A model generated the notes under the pieces. The model saw only the letters and a list, made by a program, of their open reading frames with translations. It had not been told where the DNA came from and ran no database searches. A DNA stretch of 64,000 nt from positions 284,001 to 348,000 of the forward strand of contig NW_024881829.1 in NCBI RefSeq assembly GCF_019059575.1, read 5' to 3'. This document shows, piece after piece, positions 1 through 11,376 of this stretch. This stretch comes from Amphibalanus amphitrite (Eukaryota > Arthropoda > Thecostraca > Balanomorpha > Balanidae). Each line of letters opens with the position of its first letter. Within the stretch, counting starts at the first letter, position 1. The position numbers were made by a program, and so were the translations under genes.

Positions 1-70
1 TGATTCCTGCTTGTTGACATATTAATTGGTCATATGTTTTGAGGATCCCAAAATTTATTCCCAGAGATCA

Positions 71-181
71 CTAGGAGAGCCCCAACTGTTCCGTGACGGC
101 GCCGGTTTGTTTCTTCAGGAGCTGAATGAGCATTTTCTTGGTGATCTTGCCGTTCCCACCATGCAAAACATCTGCAAGTCC
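71..181 (-). other. short open stretch, possible exon end, unassigned
   Basis: On the minus strand about 36 codons lie between an upstream TGA (182-184) and a TAG (71-73). The reading includes ADVLHGGNGKITKKMLIQLL and is lysine/leucine rich. It faintly recalls the C-terminal YqeY-like tail of GatB amidotransferase subunits, but the stretch is too short to assign. It has no start codon, so it would have to be a last exon. It overlaps a 105-codon plus-strand ORF (26-343) that I also do not recognise. Treat both as unproven. Confidence 0.15.
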
Positions 182-343
182 TCAGGACTTATTGATAATC
201 ACATATTCTTAAGATCTGGTGACACCCTATGGCGTAATGTGACGCATAATGGTACCATTTTTGTAATTTGGGTTATTCTCACAAACTTGTGCGAACAGGT
301 CCCGGAACGCTTGCTGACTTACCGGCGCAATGTTTCCTACTAG

Positions 344-848
344 TTAAAGGAACTATCCCACCTTCTAAAATGTTGTTAAAAGCAGTTAAATTGTGCCCGA
401 CTTTATAGATTGGATGACCAGGAACACGGTTCTGGCATTTATTTTTCATTAAACATCTTAGGCTTCCCATATTCCAAACACAAACTTTCAAATATGTGAC
501 GTCACAGCCCAAAATTACCTCCTTCCCCAGGCCACATTACTGTCATAAAGCTGATTCTTTTTACTCTGTAGGCACCACAACAAAGTTCAGACCAAGTTTT
601 AAGCGATTTTTCAACGAACAAACCCATTTAAATCAGAATGACTAAACGAGGTGACGTCACACTAACGGTCGCTCCATGTTGAAGATAGGGCCTTGCGCAA
701 GGCCCATTTTCAAATGAAGGGAACGAATTTCTTCAACACCAAGAGGCCGCGGGGGTTGCAACCTAGATAGATAGTGGTTTCTGAACCTCGCCGCAAACTT
801 GGCTATCTCAACTCAAACCCCATGTTAAAGGTGGGATAGTCCCTTTAA
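344..848. mobile_element. TTAA-flanked non-autonomous DNA element T1
   Basis: TTAA occurs at 344-347 and 845-848 and bounds inverted ends: TTAAAGGAACTATCCCACCTT on the left against TTAAAGGGACTATCCCACCTT read inward from the right, one mismatch in 21. TTAA duplication is typical of piggyBac and Kolobok superfamilies. No transposase is present in the 505 bp. The interior has two TGACGTCA palindromes (497, 652) and a GGGCCTTGCGCAAGGCCC palindrome near 689. The ends differ from the CCCTCGC family further right, so this is a separate family. Confidence 0.75.
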
Positions 849-1041
849 TAGCAGAAAGTTGAAATCTGAGCTGCTAAAACAAAATAACTGGAAGTATTCA
901 CCTACCAAAAATAATTAAAATCTGTCCATAATTGGAGATGCTATGCTTAATCAAATTTTGTCCAGTTTCATACTGACCACCCGTTACATTTAAATTATGT
1001 ATCCGCAGTTTTTTTTAAGTCCCATTTACTGAAGCTATATA

Positions 1042-2241
1042 TTAACCCGGCAGGCGGTGGGCCTACCAGCCACCTTCCGCGCGGTGGGGGGGGGGGTATT
1101 TTTTTGCCCCCCCCCCCCGTATCTCCGAAACTACTGGACGGATCCGGAAAATTCAAACGGTGTTCGATAGCCCTGTCAAATTTGTTGAGGGAAACCAAAT
1201 TTCATTGACCTCGGGGTCACCGATGACGTCACAGGTGAGGTCAAAGATAAAATGTTTCACCGTTCACGGGGCTTCTAGGGAAAGCGCTATAACACCGAGT
1301 AAAACGCATTTTGTCGAAAATCAGCGATAAGGCGTCAGTTGTCTAGTACATATGTTGCTATTAGAGGTCACTGGTCATACCAGGTCAGGTCACAGGTCAG
1401 GTCACCAAAGGTCACCAAGGGTCACCACATGAGCCCAACTTTACTAACGTTATGCGATGCATGTTTTATGGCCAGTTTTTCATTTCCAACTCAATGGTGT
1501 TGGTTATAAGACCATCAGGTACGGTTTAAGTCACTTTCTGGTGGAGGTCAGGTCAAGGTCAGGTCAAAAAAGGTCAAATTTCAAAGTTGATATTTTTGCA
1601 TAAAATGGGTATGGCTTCGATGCAGCTCGTCACGGGGAATCTAATGGTGGTCTTTGTTTTGCGCTACAAGGTCTAGAATTGCTAAAAATTGAGTTGGAAA
1701 ATTTGACGTCATCAATTTTGAACAGTTTTTTTCGCTATAACTTGGCCAAAAAAGAGGTATCGATCTCAAGTTTGGTATGTAGATAGAAGGTGGTAGGGAC
1801 TATCACATATATTCCGTTTTTTTCGAAATTCAAAAAACTTTTGGATTTTTTGGCTATTATAATCAAAAAATCTATTTTTTGATTTTTGGGGGTCAAAATT
1901 CAAAAAAAATTGAAAAAACCGAAATAGCAGTTTTGTAGCCCTTTTGATTTCACACCTTTTATGTCTGAAACATTTTTCTGTATCTCTAAAGCTGTAGGCC
2001 TGACAGCTCTTCCCGCGAAACCTTTTTTTTGGGTCGAAAATGGCAAAAATGACGTCACTCTGACGTCATTAGCGGCCAACCTATCATAGCCTTTGGAAAA
2101 ATTTTTGGTCACCATGTGCGCTAGCTGCTCCCGGGAGGGTACTGAAAGTTTGGTGACGATCGACGCAGCGGTTCTCGAGATATATTGAAAAAACTAAAAG
2201 GGGGGGGCAAAAAAATGCCCCCCCACCGCCTGGAAGGTTAA
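1042..2241. mobile_element. TTAA-flanked G-rich element T2 (piggyBac-like MITE)
   Basis: TTAA is at 1042-1045 and 2238-2241. The left end TTAACCCGGCAGGCGGTGGG matches the inverted right end TTAACCTTCCAGGCGGTGGG at 16 of 20 positions. Just inside each end is a hairpin made of a G-run, a short A/T loop and a C-run (about 1086-1119 and 2201-2224). The interior holds AGGTCA direct repeats (1383-1430, 1550-1580) and four TGACGTCA sites (1224, 1704, 2050, 2061). Removing the element and one TTAA rebuilds the monomer sequence GAAGCTATATATTAAGG seen intact near 26950, so the empty site is known. No transposase is encoded. Confidence 0.85.
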
Positions 2242-2477
2242 GGCACGCTCTCGGTAGGTAGCTTAAACAGTAAGTACTGGGTGCTTCCCTCCCACCTCCG
2301 ACACTAATACTCAGACATGATCGATAATTTTTCAATATTTTGTGGAATTCTCTAACCAACCTATCTCAAATCTGAGTGCCTTACCTCGTCAAGCTCCGCT
2401 CCTCCCTCAGTCTCCCCTTTCTACCCGCAACCCCCTATCCCGGCCCCGAACCCCCTCCCCCCTACACACACACACAC
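2242..2477 (+). repeat. monomer A fragment
   Basis: This matches monomer B from about 26966 onward (AATTCTNTAACCAACCTATC, then the C-rich stretch). It ends in a CA dinucleotide run, where the 12 kb hAT-like element is inserted. The continuation is at 14579. Confidence 0.8.
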
Positions 2478-2750
2478 CAGGGGCGGATCCAGGGGGGCCG
2501 CTGGGTCCGATGCCCCTAGCCTATCGAAAAATGCCGCCCCTCCGCCGCCGAAGGCGGCGGTGGGCGGCTTTTTTCGATACGTGATGAAGTGCATTTTACG
2601 GAAATGGCCATTTCTTTGAAGTTCATTTCATAATAATCTCTGATAGTAACTATCTGAATTTATATTTAACCCTCAGAGTATGTCGCTTCTCTTCCTGAAG
2701 TCAGAGTGCCGCTCCTTAATTCGAAGTACCGCTACTTTAAGTCATATTGC

Positions 2751-3034
2751 TACCCTTTGTAGTAGAAGTGCCGCTCTCGGAAGTCGAAATTTCGCCCTCG
2801 GAAGTCGTAGTGCCGCCCTCTGTACTCGTAGTGCCGCCCTCTGAAGTCATAGTGCCGCCCTCCGCAGTCTTCGTGAAGCTCCTTGAAGTCATTGCGCCGC
2901 CCTCTGAAGTCATAGCGCTGCTCTCTGAAGTCATAGTGCCACCCTCTGAAGTCATAGTGCCGCCCTCTGAAGTCATAGTGCCGCCCTCTGAAGACATAGT
3001 GCCGCCCTCTGAAGCACAGTGCCGCCCTCTGAAG
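2751..3034 (-). repeat. 21-bp satellite, left block
   Basis: About a dozen copies of a 21-bp unit (TAGTGCCGCCCTCTGAAGTCA). As 21 is divisible by three, the array is open on both strands (2737-2997 minus, 2747-3049 plus) and yields fake repetitive ORFs. The block continues at 7775, on the far side of an insertion. Confidence 0.9.
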
Positions 3035-3048
3035 CAGGGTTGTATATG

Positions 3049-3480
3049 ACCCAGAGTTGAATCATGAATCGACTCAAGAATCAGTCGAGTTTCTTCGAGT
3101 CATGAGTTGAATCGAATCAAAAACTTTGAGATCAGAATGAGTCATGAGTCGATTCGATTCACATATGCATAAGCAGTTTTAGTCAAAGGTTGAATCAACT
3201 CAATGAAACTTGAGTCATATGTTGAATCAATTCGCTTTCCCGCTGAGGCCTGAATCAGTCATGAGTCGAAGTGATTTACATGTGATTAGTAAACTTTAGG
3301 TAAAGATGCTTGATATTTGAATCATAAGACAATTCATTCCGCAAATTATTAAACAACCTCAGTACCTTTAAGTCATGCCTTGAATCAATCAAACTAAAAA
3401 TGTGTTTGGGTCAAGTCATGAGTTGATTCAATTTATTTTATAAATCCCTGAAATGAGGAGTTGAATCAAATCGTTTAACT
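3049..3480. repeat. GAGTCATGAGTCGAATC subterminal minisatellite, left
   Basis: Degenerate repeats of GAGTCATGAGTTGAATCGAA-type units lie next to the left end of the hAT-like element. The mirror block is 7515-7745. Subterminal repeat arrays of this sort are common in non-autonomous hATs, where they may bind transposase; that role is inferred. Confidence 0.75.
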
Positions 3481-4426
3481 GAAATTGGTAACTACAAAAC
3501 AAATTAACTAAGAGCACGCAGCAATCAGGTAGGTATGTACCTACCTACTTCAACTTCTAATAAATGATCACTATGTCACGACAGCTTACACTGTTTATCA
3601 ACATGAGTTGAACAGATTAACAGGATATGTGTCTGGAAAGCAAATATGATTGGAAAACAGGACGAATTTCCTAGTAAATTGTAGGATCTCACTGCGACAA
3701 ATATAAGTCCAGAGTCCCAGTTTGGACTACATACCTATACATTACAACAAAGGCTACATATGCCATCTTTAGTAGGTACATTACTTTAATAAATTAAGCG
3801 TAATCAATATTGAAAATAACAGTACCTAACTAGTCTCAATCCGAGCACTTCAACTTCAACTTTCATTTCAACCTCCTTTGCAAATAACAATGACAAATTT
3901 TAGGTCTTAGCAGACTTTTTTTTAACAATGATTTTATTTATTACGTCATTAATATTTGCATGATCTCAGATCTCAGATGATGACTCTCAATTTCACTCTA
4001 GCATTGTTCACCTGCATTCTGTATTTTGGGCTAGTGACGTAAGATGTTTTTGCTTTTGGTAAAATAATGGACAACACTTTGTTTGGTTTGCTAGTAGGTA
4101 TCCCGACACATTTTCGTATGGCATTTCTTCGTCCACAAAACTTCGTCCGCGCATTTCTTCATATCCTCTTTTCTTGGTGTTCACATTTTTTCGTCGGTGC
4201 ATTTCATCGTAAACTTGCGGACGAAGATTTACGGGGGGGGGGGAGGAAATGATGCGTGACGAAGCTTTTCGGGGGAAGAAATACGGACGAATAATCGCGC
4301 GACGAAGAAATGCCATACGAAGATTTGTCATGGAATCCTTGGAAATTGAAGTCTCGTTCAAGGCCATCAATTGTCACGTTAACAGTTTGTGTTGAGTTTA
4401 TGTTGCAGTGACAGTGAGTGAGTGCG
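3481..4426. other. no gene recognised; interior of hAT-like element
   Basis: AT-rich sequence. Small ORFs on both strands at 4008-4370 and 4067-4252 share a motif repeated around CGTCCGC/TTTCTTCG and look like low-complexity shadows. I see nothing else here. Confidence 0.5.
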
Positions 4427-5003
4427 TACTGTACCAGGGGTGTCGTTTTCCGAAAATGATTGGTAGGGCCCAAAGGCGGCGGCCGGCCATATGTGACGGG
4501 GCTTAAAAGGTAGGGTACCCCCAAATCTGCCTTTCTCGTCGGATTTCGGCCAGTTATTTTTTCGCCCTGGTCATTGACAAGACAAACCAAAATCTAAAAA
4601 AAAAAAAACATTTTGGAAGTCGAGGTCCTCACCGAGCTCCATGCACAAAACGTGCAGTTAAATAAGCAGTTATAAATTATAATAGTGTCGGAGGAATGCA
4701 CGCCATTCTGAAAGAGGCCCACGCCGACTTAAAAGCACGGCTGTGCTGAAAGGGGCCAGGAACGGTTTTGATGGCCCAAGCCGAATGAAAAGGACGGCTG
4801 CGGAGTGCGGGGCCAGGAACGGCTTTGAAGGCCTTCGCCAATTGCAGGGTTCGACAACTAACGAGATCTCGAAACACCACAATAGTTAGAAAGACCTGCT
4901 TGCCAAAATAAAAGGATGACAGTACGAGCCGGCATTCAGAAAGTTACATGCCCGACCATGAAGAAGTAGAGAGATACATCATCGACTTATTAGACCAAAA
5001 AGT

Positions 5004-5570
5004 TCATTTATTCAAATAACCTCCTCTAAGACAAACACATTTCGCGCAGCGCTTCGGGAGAGCCCTCAAAGTCTCCATAATCAAGTGGGTTTTGGACTCA
5101 TCCCACGTCCAAGACGGCTGCTTTAGTCTCCCTGCAGTCAGCGAAGCTGCCACTGCTAATTTCCTTATGTTGGGGAAGAGGTGGCAACCAGAGGGTGCAG
5201 GGTTCGGAAAAAAGTGGATGCGACAACAACTCGAAGCCACATTTCATCGCTTCACTGATCGTCACCCCGCGCATGTATGTACGCAGGTGCGTGGCCGTGG
5301 ATCAGGTGCACACTTTATGTCAGCTTCCCTGTAGCCTCTCCTCGATGTCTATCGAATGGACGCACATCATCAATTGTGCGCCCCTGTTTTAGAAAGTTGA
5401 CAAGCAGAGCCCCGTCGGCATTCCAAAATGCCGACATTACTTCAACTCGTAACACTCATTTGGTGGCCGTTACTCGGTGTGCTTCCACTTGCGCAACTCG
5501 GCACGGTGTCCCTTAGTGTCAACGTGTGACACCCACAATTCCTTTACGGTGACAAGTCAATGACATCTTC
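5004..5570 (-). pseudogene. mariner-like transposase relic
   Basis: The minus-strand C-terminal piece (5004-5240) ends LPKRCAKCVCLRGGYLNK, matching the usual mariner tail (L-x-x-R-W/C-x-K-C-V-x-x-x-G-x-Y). Upstream it has FPNPAPSGCHLFPNIRK, corresponding to the family's YSPDLAPSD-x-x-LFP block that carries the last catalytic acid; that acid position reads glycine here. Farther upstream, near 5435, another frame reads VMSAFWNADGALLVNFLKQG, the block around the second catalytic region. Stops and frameshifts separate the pieces, so the enzyme would be dead. It is presumably a mariner copy captured inside the nested hAT. Confidence 0.65.
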
Positions 5571-5744
5571 TAGATATTTGATAAAGGGGACAAAAACACC
5601 GCGCTAAGCCTCCTTTCGAGCTTGCATTTTCTCTGCAGAGTCAGCAAATGGGGGATACATCTTGCAGAGATCTTAAACATAACATGATAGATTCCAGTGA
5701 CGTAGCCAAGTGGGGGGGCACAGGGGGCACGTGCCCCTCCCATC

Positions 5745-6850
5745 CGGTCCAGGGGGCCTTCGGGTCCCTGCGGCGCCAATCGGCCGCTGAGGGTCCACGC
5801 TGGCCATATTTCGTCTCAAAGGGACCCCGCAGGGCTCGTCAGAGCATCTCATGGGCCCCTAAGTGGCGTATTAAGATCTCCGTAAGTGCCCCACGCCGGC
5901 TTCTTAGAGCCCTTGTCACCAGTTACTAGTTAGGACCCTAAGAGGCCGCCAAGGGCCCCTTACCAGCCTGCCCCTCACGGTCTCTGTGAATCTCTTGCTG
6001 GCCTCTGAGGGCCCATTGGTGACCTCGGCTCTGAGGGCGCATTGGTGGCCTCGGCTCTGAGGGCCTATTGGCATGGCCTCTGAGGGCCCTTACCGGCCTA
6101 TTAGGAGCCGGCTGTACGAGCTGCATGCCCGCCTGTGATGGTCCAACACCAATTCTCTTAGGGCCCCAATAACCGTGAGGAGTGCCTCTGATAGCCCACA
6201 CCAGCGTTTCTGAGAGCCCACGCCGGCGTTTCTGAGGCCCATTCTCCCCCAGTTCTGAGGGTCTTCATCAGAGGCTCCTAAGGCCCTACACCAGCGACTC
6301 TAACGGCTCCACTGAGTCCACACTGATGACTCTGAGGGTCCCAGTGGCGTCTGAGAATACTATTCCGGTCTAAGGGGACCCCCTCGGCGCTCCTGAAGGC
6401 ACCACCAACCTCTGAGGTCCCCTTGTCGGCCTATGAAGGGCCCGCACCAGCACTCAGCTCAGCAGCTCTCAGGGTCCCACGCATATCTGTGATGGCCATA
6501 AACCAGTGTATCTGAGGGCCCCGAAACGGCGCTTAAGAGGGCCCTCACCGGCGACTGTGCACTGTGCAGGTCCCACTCCGGCGCCTCTGAAAGCCCCACA
6601 CATGTGCATCTGACGGACACCCACCGGTGACTTTTGCGAGGCCCACACCGGCAATTCTGAGGATCCCACCGAAATCTGAGAGTACCGTGCCGTTCTCTAA
6701 GGATCCCACTGAACTTCTGAAGGTGCTGCCGGCCTCTGAAGACCCTTTGCCGGCCTGAGGAGTGAGGACCCCTTGCCGTTCCCTAAGAACCCCCTGCCGG
6801 CTTGCGAAGGGTTCGCGGCAGCAGCTCCTACGGCCCACAGGCCACACACA
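5745..6850. repeat. degenerate ~29-bp GGCCC minisatellite
   Basis: Diverged units around GGCCTCTGAGGGCCC-CACACC recur for 1.1 kb. Similar blocks are at 9880-10470, 11400-11520, 47590-47739, 49617-50235 and 57205-57290. ORFs called in this block (for example 6545-6868 minus) are repeat shadows. Confidence 0.85.
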
Positions 6851-7017
6851 TCTGTGAAGAATGTACATATATGCTTATTTGCTTATCTGTTTAGTTTGAT
6901 TTTTTTACCAACTGATAAGTGAAAAAAGATTGGTAGGGCTCAGCGAACATTGGTAGGGCCCAAATAAACATTGGTAGGGCTCGGGCCCTACCAGGCCTAT
7001 ACAAAACGACGCCCCTG

Positions 7018-7514
7018 TACTGTACGAAATAATCACAGAAACACATTCTATCCCTCACTTCCACATGTTTTATTATGTTTTATTTTTATATCTGGTCAGT
7101 GGTCAATAGTCATCACTGGGTAGGCATCATGGTTTTCTCAGGTGGATTGTGATGGAACTACTAACTGGTGATATTGTAAAAGTTATTTTTAGTGCATGTT
7201 CATTTGTTGTAACTTCATCACAATTCACATTGCCCTATTTCTAGTGTTGACATATTATATATTCACGTCAACAGTCAACACTCAATTTATATTTGCAACG
7301 AAGTCCCTGGAACAGTTGGTGTTGAATATTTTATCTAGTCACCTTGACAGGGGTGAAGCTGTCAACGTCATCATGTTTGACTTTTCATGCGGATCTATGA
7401 TCTCATTGGATCTCTGACAAAATGGAGGAGTCGGATCTATGATCTGAGTGGATCCCGATCCAAATCCATGGGATCAGATCTCAGATCCATTTTCCCGGAT
7501 CCATGCACATGTCT
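7018..7514. other. hAT interior resumes, ending in GATC-rich fragment
   Basis: After the TSD at 7018-7025 the older hAT resumes with AT-rich sequence and no recognised gene. From about 7385 to 7512 lies a GATC-rich block ending GGATCCATGCACATGTCTG, the right end of the GATC-rich hAT family also seen complete at 13194-13908 and 23325-25486. No left partner is present, so it is a truncated copy. Confidence 0.55.
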
Positions 7515-7745
7515 GACTGAAAATATGGTTGAGTCATAATTTGAATCGAATCATACATTTGTTGTCATGTTGAGTCATGAGTCAAATCATGTTTTTCATG
7601 TTTGAGTCATGAGTCGAATCGAATCATATATTTTTGTCATGCTTGAGTCATGAGTTGAGTTGAATCATTTCAATTGAGAAATTTTGAATCAGAGTCGAGT
7701 CGATTCAATTTTAGAAAAATCTCTTCATAATCGACTCACCAAAAA
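7515..7745. repeat. GAGTCATGAGTCGAATC subterminal minisatellite, right
   Basis: Mirror of the 3049-3480 block, adjoining the right end of the hAT-like element 3035-7766. Confidence 0.75.
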
Positions 7746-7774
7746 TTTGAGTCGCATACATCCCTGCTCTGAAG

Positions 7775-8020
7775 CACAGTGTCGCCCTCTGAAGTCATAG
7801 TGCCGCCCTCCGCAGTCTTCGTTAAGCTCCTTGAAGTCATTGCGACGCCCTCTGAAGTCATAGCGCCGCCCTCGGAAGTCATAGTGCCGCCCTCTGAAGT
7901 CATAGCGCCGCCCTCCAGTCTTCGTGAAGGTCCTTGAAGTCATTGCGCCGCCCTCTGAAGTCATAACGCCGCCCTCTGAAGTCATAGTGCCGCCTCTGAA
8001 GTCATAGTGCCGCCCTCCGG
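7775..8020 (-). repeat. 21-bp satellite, right block
   Basis: Continuation of the 2751-3034 array (CCGCCCTCTGAAGTCATAG units), separated from it by the hAT-like insertion. Decayed units reappear around 11680-11750. Confidence 0.88.
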
Positions 8021-8213
8021 TTGTCCCAAAGTGACGAGAATTTTCCCACCCAGTCGGAGTAAATAAGGCGCTTCAAATATTATCCAGCATAAAATTAGTT
8101 GTTGAACCCGGTGTCAGACGAATTTGCTGTTTCACTTTCTCATTTTGGCGCCAGTAGTTACACGGCCAATAGCCATTCGTCCAATATAGTAGGGCAGGTC
8201 ATCAAGTGGCGTA

Positions 8214-9251
8214 TTAACCCTCGCCGGACCTATTGGTTTTCTACATACGCGCCGGCCGAGGGGGGGGGGCGGGTACGACCCCCCTCGCCGTTTCGCTCCT
8301 GGTGGAGCTAGCGCGTCGCGGAAAAAACGAGCGTGTGCGCCGTTACGAGACGCAGAGATTGGTACCCGATTTTAAGGTCCTGGGTCAACCGGTGACCTCT
8401 GAGGTCAGGTCAAGTGCCCCAGGGTACGGTTCAGTTTTTGGTGAATAACTTCGCAAAAAACGGCCGCAGAGCCGCGATTTTGGCAGCATCGTGTTTGCCT
8501 TGCTCAGGCGCGTCGAATGATATACTTTTTGTTCGGGTCAGGTCAACTTAGGGTGTTCACCTCAGGTCAAGGTCAGGTCAGCACCCCCAGGTCACGAAGC
8601 TGGTCGAAAGAGGTCATGACGCATATCATTCGATTCGGCAGGTCTTCCTGAGTCCATTGGTGGCTTTCCCGACTCGCTAGCTCAATTTGATCGGGAGTTA
8701 TTGACGAAAAACTAATATGACCTTGATGACGTCATAAATGACGTCACGAAAGGTCAACATTGCAAAAGTGACGCATCTAACCTTGCAAGGAGTGCATTAA
8801 ATCACGATTCTGTGTGCTTGAGATAGTTGGAGATCGTTCCCGGCGCCAGAATAGCAGTTTTCATTTTTCCCCATTGACTTATAATGGTGAGGTCACGAAA
8901 ATGACCTGACCTCATATGACCTTTAGGGAAAATCCGAGATATACAAGTTGTGAGACTCATAATGGATACTAGATCCTGCAAGTTTCATTTCCCTGTGACA
9001 TCTCCTCTGGCAGTGAGGGCGTTGCGAAGTTGCGACATCTGAAGACCGTGCAGAGGTTCACTTATGACGTCATAGGTCAGTGACCTGACCTGACCCAAAA
9101 ATTCGGTTGGTGTCAAAAGATGCGGCTTGGATCAAAGGTCAGGTATGCCAAGTTTTAGCTCTCTATCGCCAGCGTGTTCGGAGCTATCGCGAAAAAACCC
9201 TATGGGGGGGCGGCACCCGCCCCTCCCCCCCCCTCGGCCGGCGAGGGTTAA
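8214..9251. mobile_element. TTAA-flanked G-rich element T3
   Basis: TTAA at 8214-8217 and 9248-9251. Inverted ends TTAACCCTCGCCGG are exact. G-run/C-run hairpins lie just inside (8258-8290, 9205-9233). The ~1.04 kb interior has many AGGTCA half-sites (near 8400, 8535, 8575, 8900, 9080) and TGACGTCA at 8727, 8739 and 9065. The CCCTCGC start after TTAA recalls piggyBac termini, which begin CCCT. No transposase. Confidence 0.85.
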
Positions 9252-10476
9252 TATGTTGGAAAGGGGAGGAGGCCAAACATGGGAATTAAGACGGGGTCCT
9301 ATCTTAACTTTAGGGGCCCCAGTGGTAACCTACTTTACCCGAGCCCGGGTGCGGTTCCTAGCCAACTTTGCCAATTTTTCCCCTCGCATCCGGGCGCATA
9401 GCTCGTGAACCGTAAGTGTTACAGCGTCACGGAACAATGCATTTGATAGATCCTTGGAAGCTCCCTCTGCGTTGTCCTTAGATGCGAGCTCAGTTCAACA
9501 ATTTGGCCCACACTGAGAGCAAAAACTGCCAAAATAGACGGATCTTGCAGAAGCATTTGTTCCATTTCTTTGCGTATATCTACTCACTCCACGTATAGTA
9601 GGCACATTTTTTACCGTAATTATGTCTCTCGTATCGAGAGGCGTTAAATTATCTATAGTAGGACCTATAGTCCTATGACCTATAGTTAGAGTCAGACGCA
9701 TGCTCTAACCGAAAAAGGTCATGCTGTACGTAAACTGATCTGTGTTGTTGGGCTGAAGGCATTACATAATACACTCTTTCATCACTTTACTATGTCTTCT
9801 TTTAAAGCCATTGTTGAATTTTTTGGTGCCTTTGGTGACCTTTTTAGTGACTTCTACAGGCTCCTGCACAGACCGGTAGATGCCATGCTGGTCACTGAGA
9901 GGTCACGCTGGTCATAGGTCGGTCTCTGGACCTGCACATGCTTTGGAGGCTCCACATCGGCCCCTGTAGATCCTATCTCCGGTCTTAGATACTTGAGGGC
10001 TCAAGATGGTCCCGAGAGCCCCACGTCAGCCTCAAAGAACAGATATCGATTTGCCTAGAGTCTTGCGCTGGTTGAGGGCTGATACTCTAAGCTTTAGGTG
10101 GGTCCAACTCGGGCTATGAATTCCTCTGATGGCTCCATGTCGCCCTCTGGGGCCTCAGTCCGACCTCTAAAGCCCAATCATGCATAAGTGCTGAATTCTG
10201 GCTGTCGAGGCCTTCAATGTGGCCTCTGATGGCCCAGCACCAGTCTATGAAGACTCCGCGCTGGCTTCTGAGGACTCACCAGTCAGCACCAATATCAGTT
10301 TTCAGAAGACAGAGGGCCCCACGCTGGCCTCAGAGTGTCCAACGCTGTCCGCAGAGGGCCCCCATACCGACCAAAGAGGGTACCAGGCCCCCACTGGCCT
10401 TTGAGGGCCCAAATTGTCATCATAGGGCCCTATATGGCCAGAAGGCCCTACCCCGTTGGTCTTACAAGGCGGCCTT
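9252..10476. repeat. intervening sequence and GGCCC minisatellite
   Basis: Nothing gene-like from 9252 to 9880. From about 9880 to 10470 the degenerate GGCCTCTGAGGGCCC minisatellite is present. ORFs at 10217-10480 are products of that repeat. Confidence 0.6.
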
Positions 10477-11376
10477 TTAACCCTCGCATGTGTGCGGCGT
10501 TTGCCAGCTTGTAATGTGTAGGGGGGGTCGGTTGGACCCCCCCCCCCCTTGCCGTTTGGCCCCTGATCAAGCTAGAGTTTCGCAGAAAAAACGAGCGTGT
10601 TGCCCGTGACGAGAGGAAGCCGATGATACCCAATTTTAAGGTCCTAGGTCATTGGGTGACCTTCCAGGTCAGGTCAATGACCCAAAGTCGGGAAAATCGG
10701 GACCTGTTAGAAAGTCGTAAAGTCTGTCTGCTAAGGGGTTTTTCGGGGTGCTGATCACGAATATCGTGTTAGTTTTGATCACAGATGATGTCTTTAAGCA
10801 TTTAGACCAGGTCGGGTCAGGTCAGGTCAGGTCAACCGGTAGGGGTTGTGACGGGTATTCGTAGTACGTGTCAACCGCCTCTGACAGCTTCGTAACATGT
10901 TACGAAGGCACAAAAAATACTTCGTAAATGTTCAAATGGTTGCTAAATTCGAATTCAGCTCCAAAAACTAGCCTAGAAACATGCACAGCTCGAAAAAGTG
11001 AGCCGAGGTCACCCGAGGTCACCAAAGGTCAATGACCTGACCTGACCTTCAGGTGACCTTGACACCCACCCTAATGCATGGAAGCAACATCAAATCACAT
11101 GCTTGAACGTTTGAAACCACGAAAAGCTTGCAAACGCGCGGCTAATGCGAGCCGACATACGCAGAATCGCGATTCCGGCCAAACATGGTCTCGGAAAAGA
11201 GGTCACAGGTCAAAGGTCATTTGGGTCAGGGTCATGAAATTTTCAGGGTAGGTGTAAAATTGATCAATGTGAGGGTACTGAAAGTTTCGTCGCGATCGGC
11301 CGCTTTTTACGCGAGTTATTCGCGAAAAACCATGGGGGGGTCTATCCGACCCCCCCCCTACACATGCGAGGGTTAA
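10477..11376. mobile_element. TTAA-flanked G-rich element T4
   Basis: TTAA at 10477-10480 and 11373-11376, with exact 17-bp inverted ends TTAACCCTCGCATGTGT. Inner hairpins: G-run, TCGGTTGGA loop, C-run on the left (10520-10550), and the same type on the right (11334-11358). A cluster GGTCGGGTCAGGTCAGGTCA lies near 10810. The same family recurs as T7 (44293, reversed) and T10 (47910), with long stretches shared at sequence level. 900 bp, no coding capacity. Confidence 0.88.

Larger units (their letters stand above)
4435..7017. mobile_element. nested hAT-like element with 8-bp TSD
   Basis: The left end CAGGGGTGTCGTTTT (4435) and the inverted right end CAGGGGCGTCGTTTT (ending 7017) differ at one base. 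An exact TSD, TACTGTAC, is at 4427-4434 and 7018-7025. Subterminal ATTGGTAGGGCC motifs occur near both ends (4460, 6930-6980). The interior contains a decayed mariner transposase (5004-5570) and a ~29-bp GGCCC minisatellite (5745-6850), but no hAT transposase, so it is non-autonomous. The 2583 bp element lies wholly inside the older hAT 3035-7766. Confidence 0.88.
3035..7766. mobile_element. hAT-like element inserted in the 21-bp satellite
   Basis: The left end CAGGGTTGTATATGACCC and the inverted right end CAGGGATGTATGCGACTC agree at 14 of 18 positions and begin CAGGG as in many hATs. CTCTGAAG lies directly outside both ends (3027-3034, 7767-7774). It fits the hAT target preference nTnnnnAn, but it is also part of the 21-bp repeat, so the TSD is not independent proof. 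Both inner ends carry a GAGTCATGAGTCGAATC minisatellite. No transposase ORF is visible. A second hAT-like element (4435-7017) sits inside. Confidence 0.7.

Noticed and set aside
2737..3049. Repetitive ORFs on both strands (MTSEGGT-like and VPPSEV-like)
   Set aside because: A 21-bp satellite is open in several frames on both strands; no start context or non-repeat domain.
5938..6868. ORFs in the GGCCC block
   Set aside because: Degenerate minisatellite with high GC and few stops; no motif.
2751..8020. Regular direct repeats considered as a CRISPR array
   Set aside because: Units are contiguous 21-mers without spacers, in animal DNA, with no cas genes.
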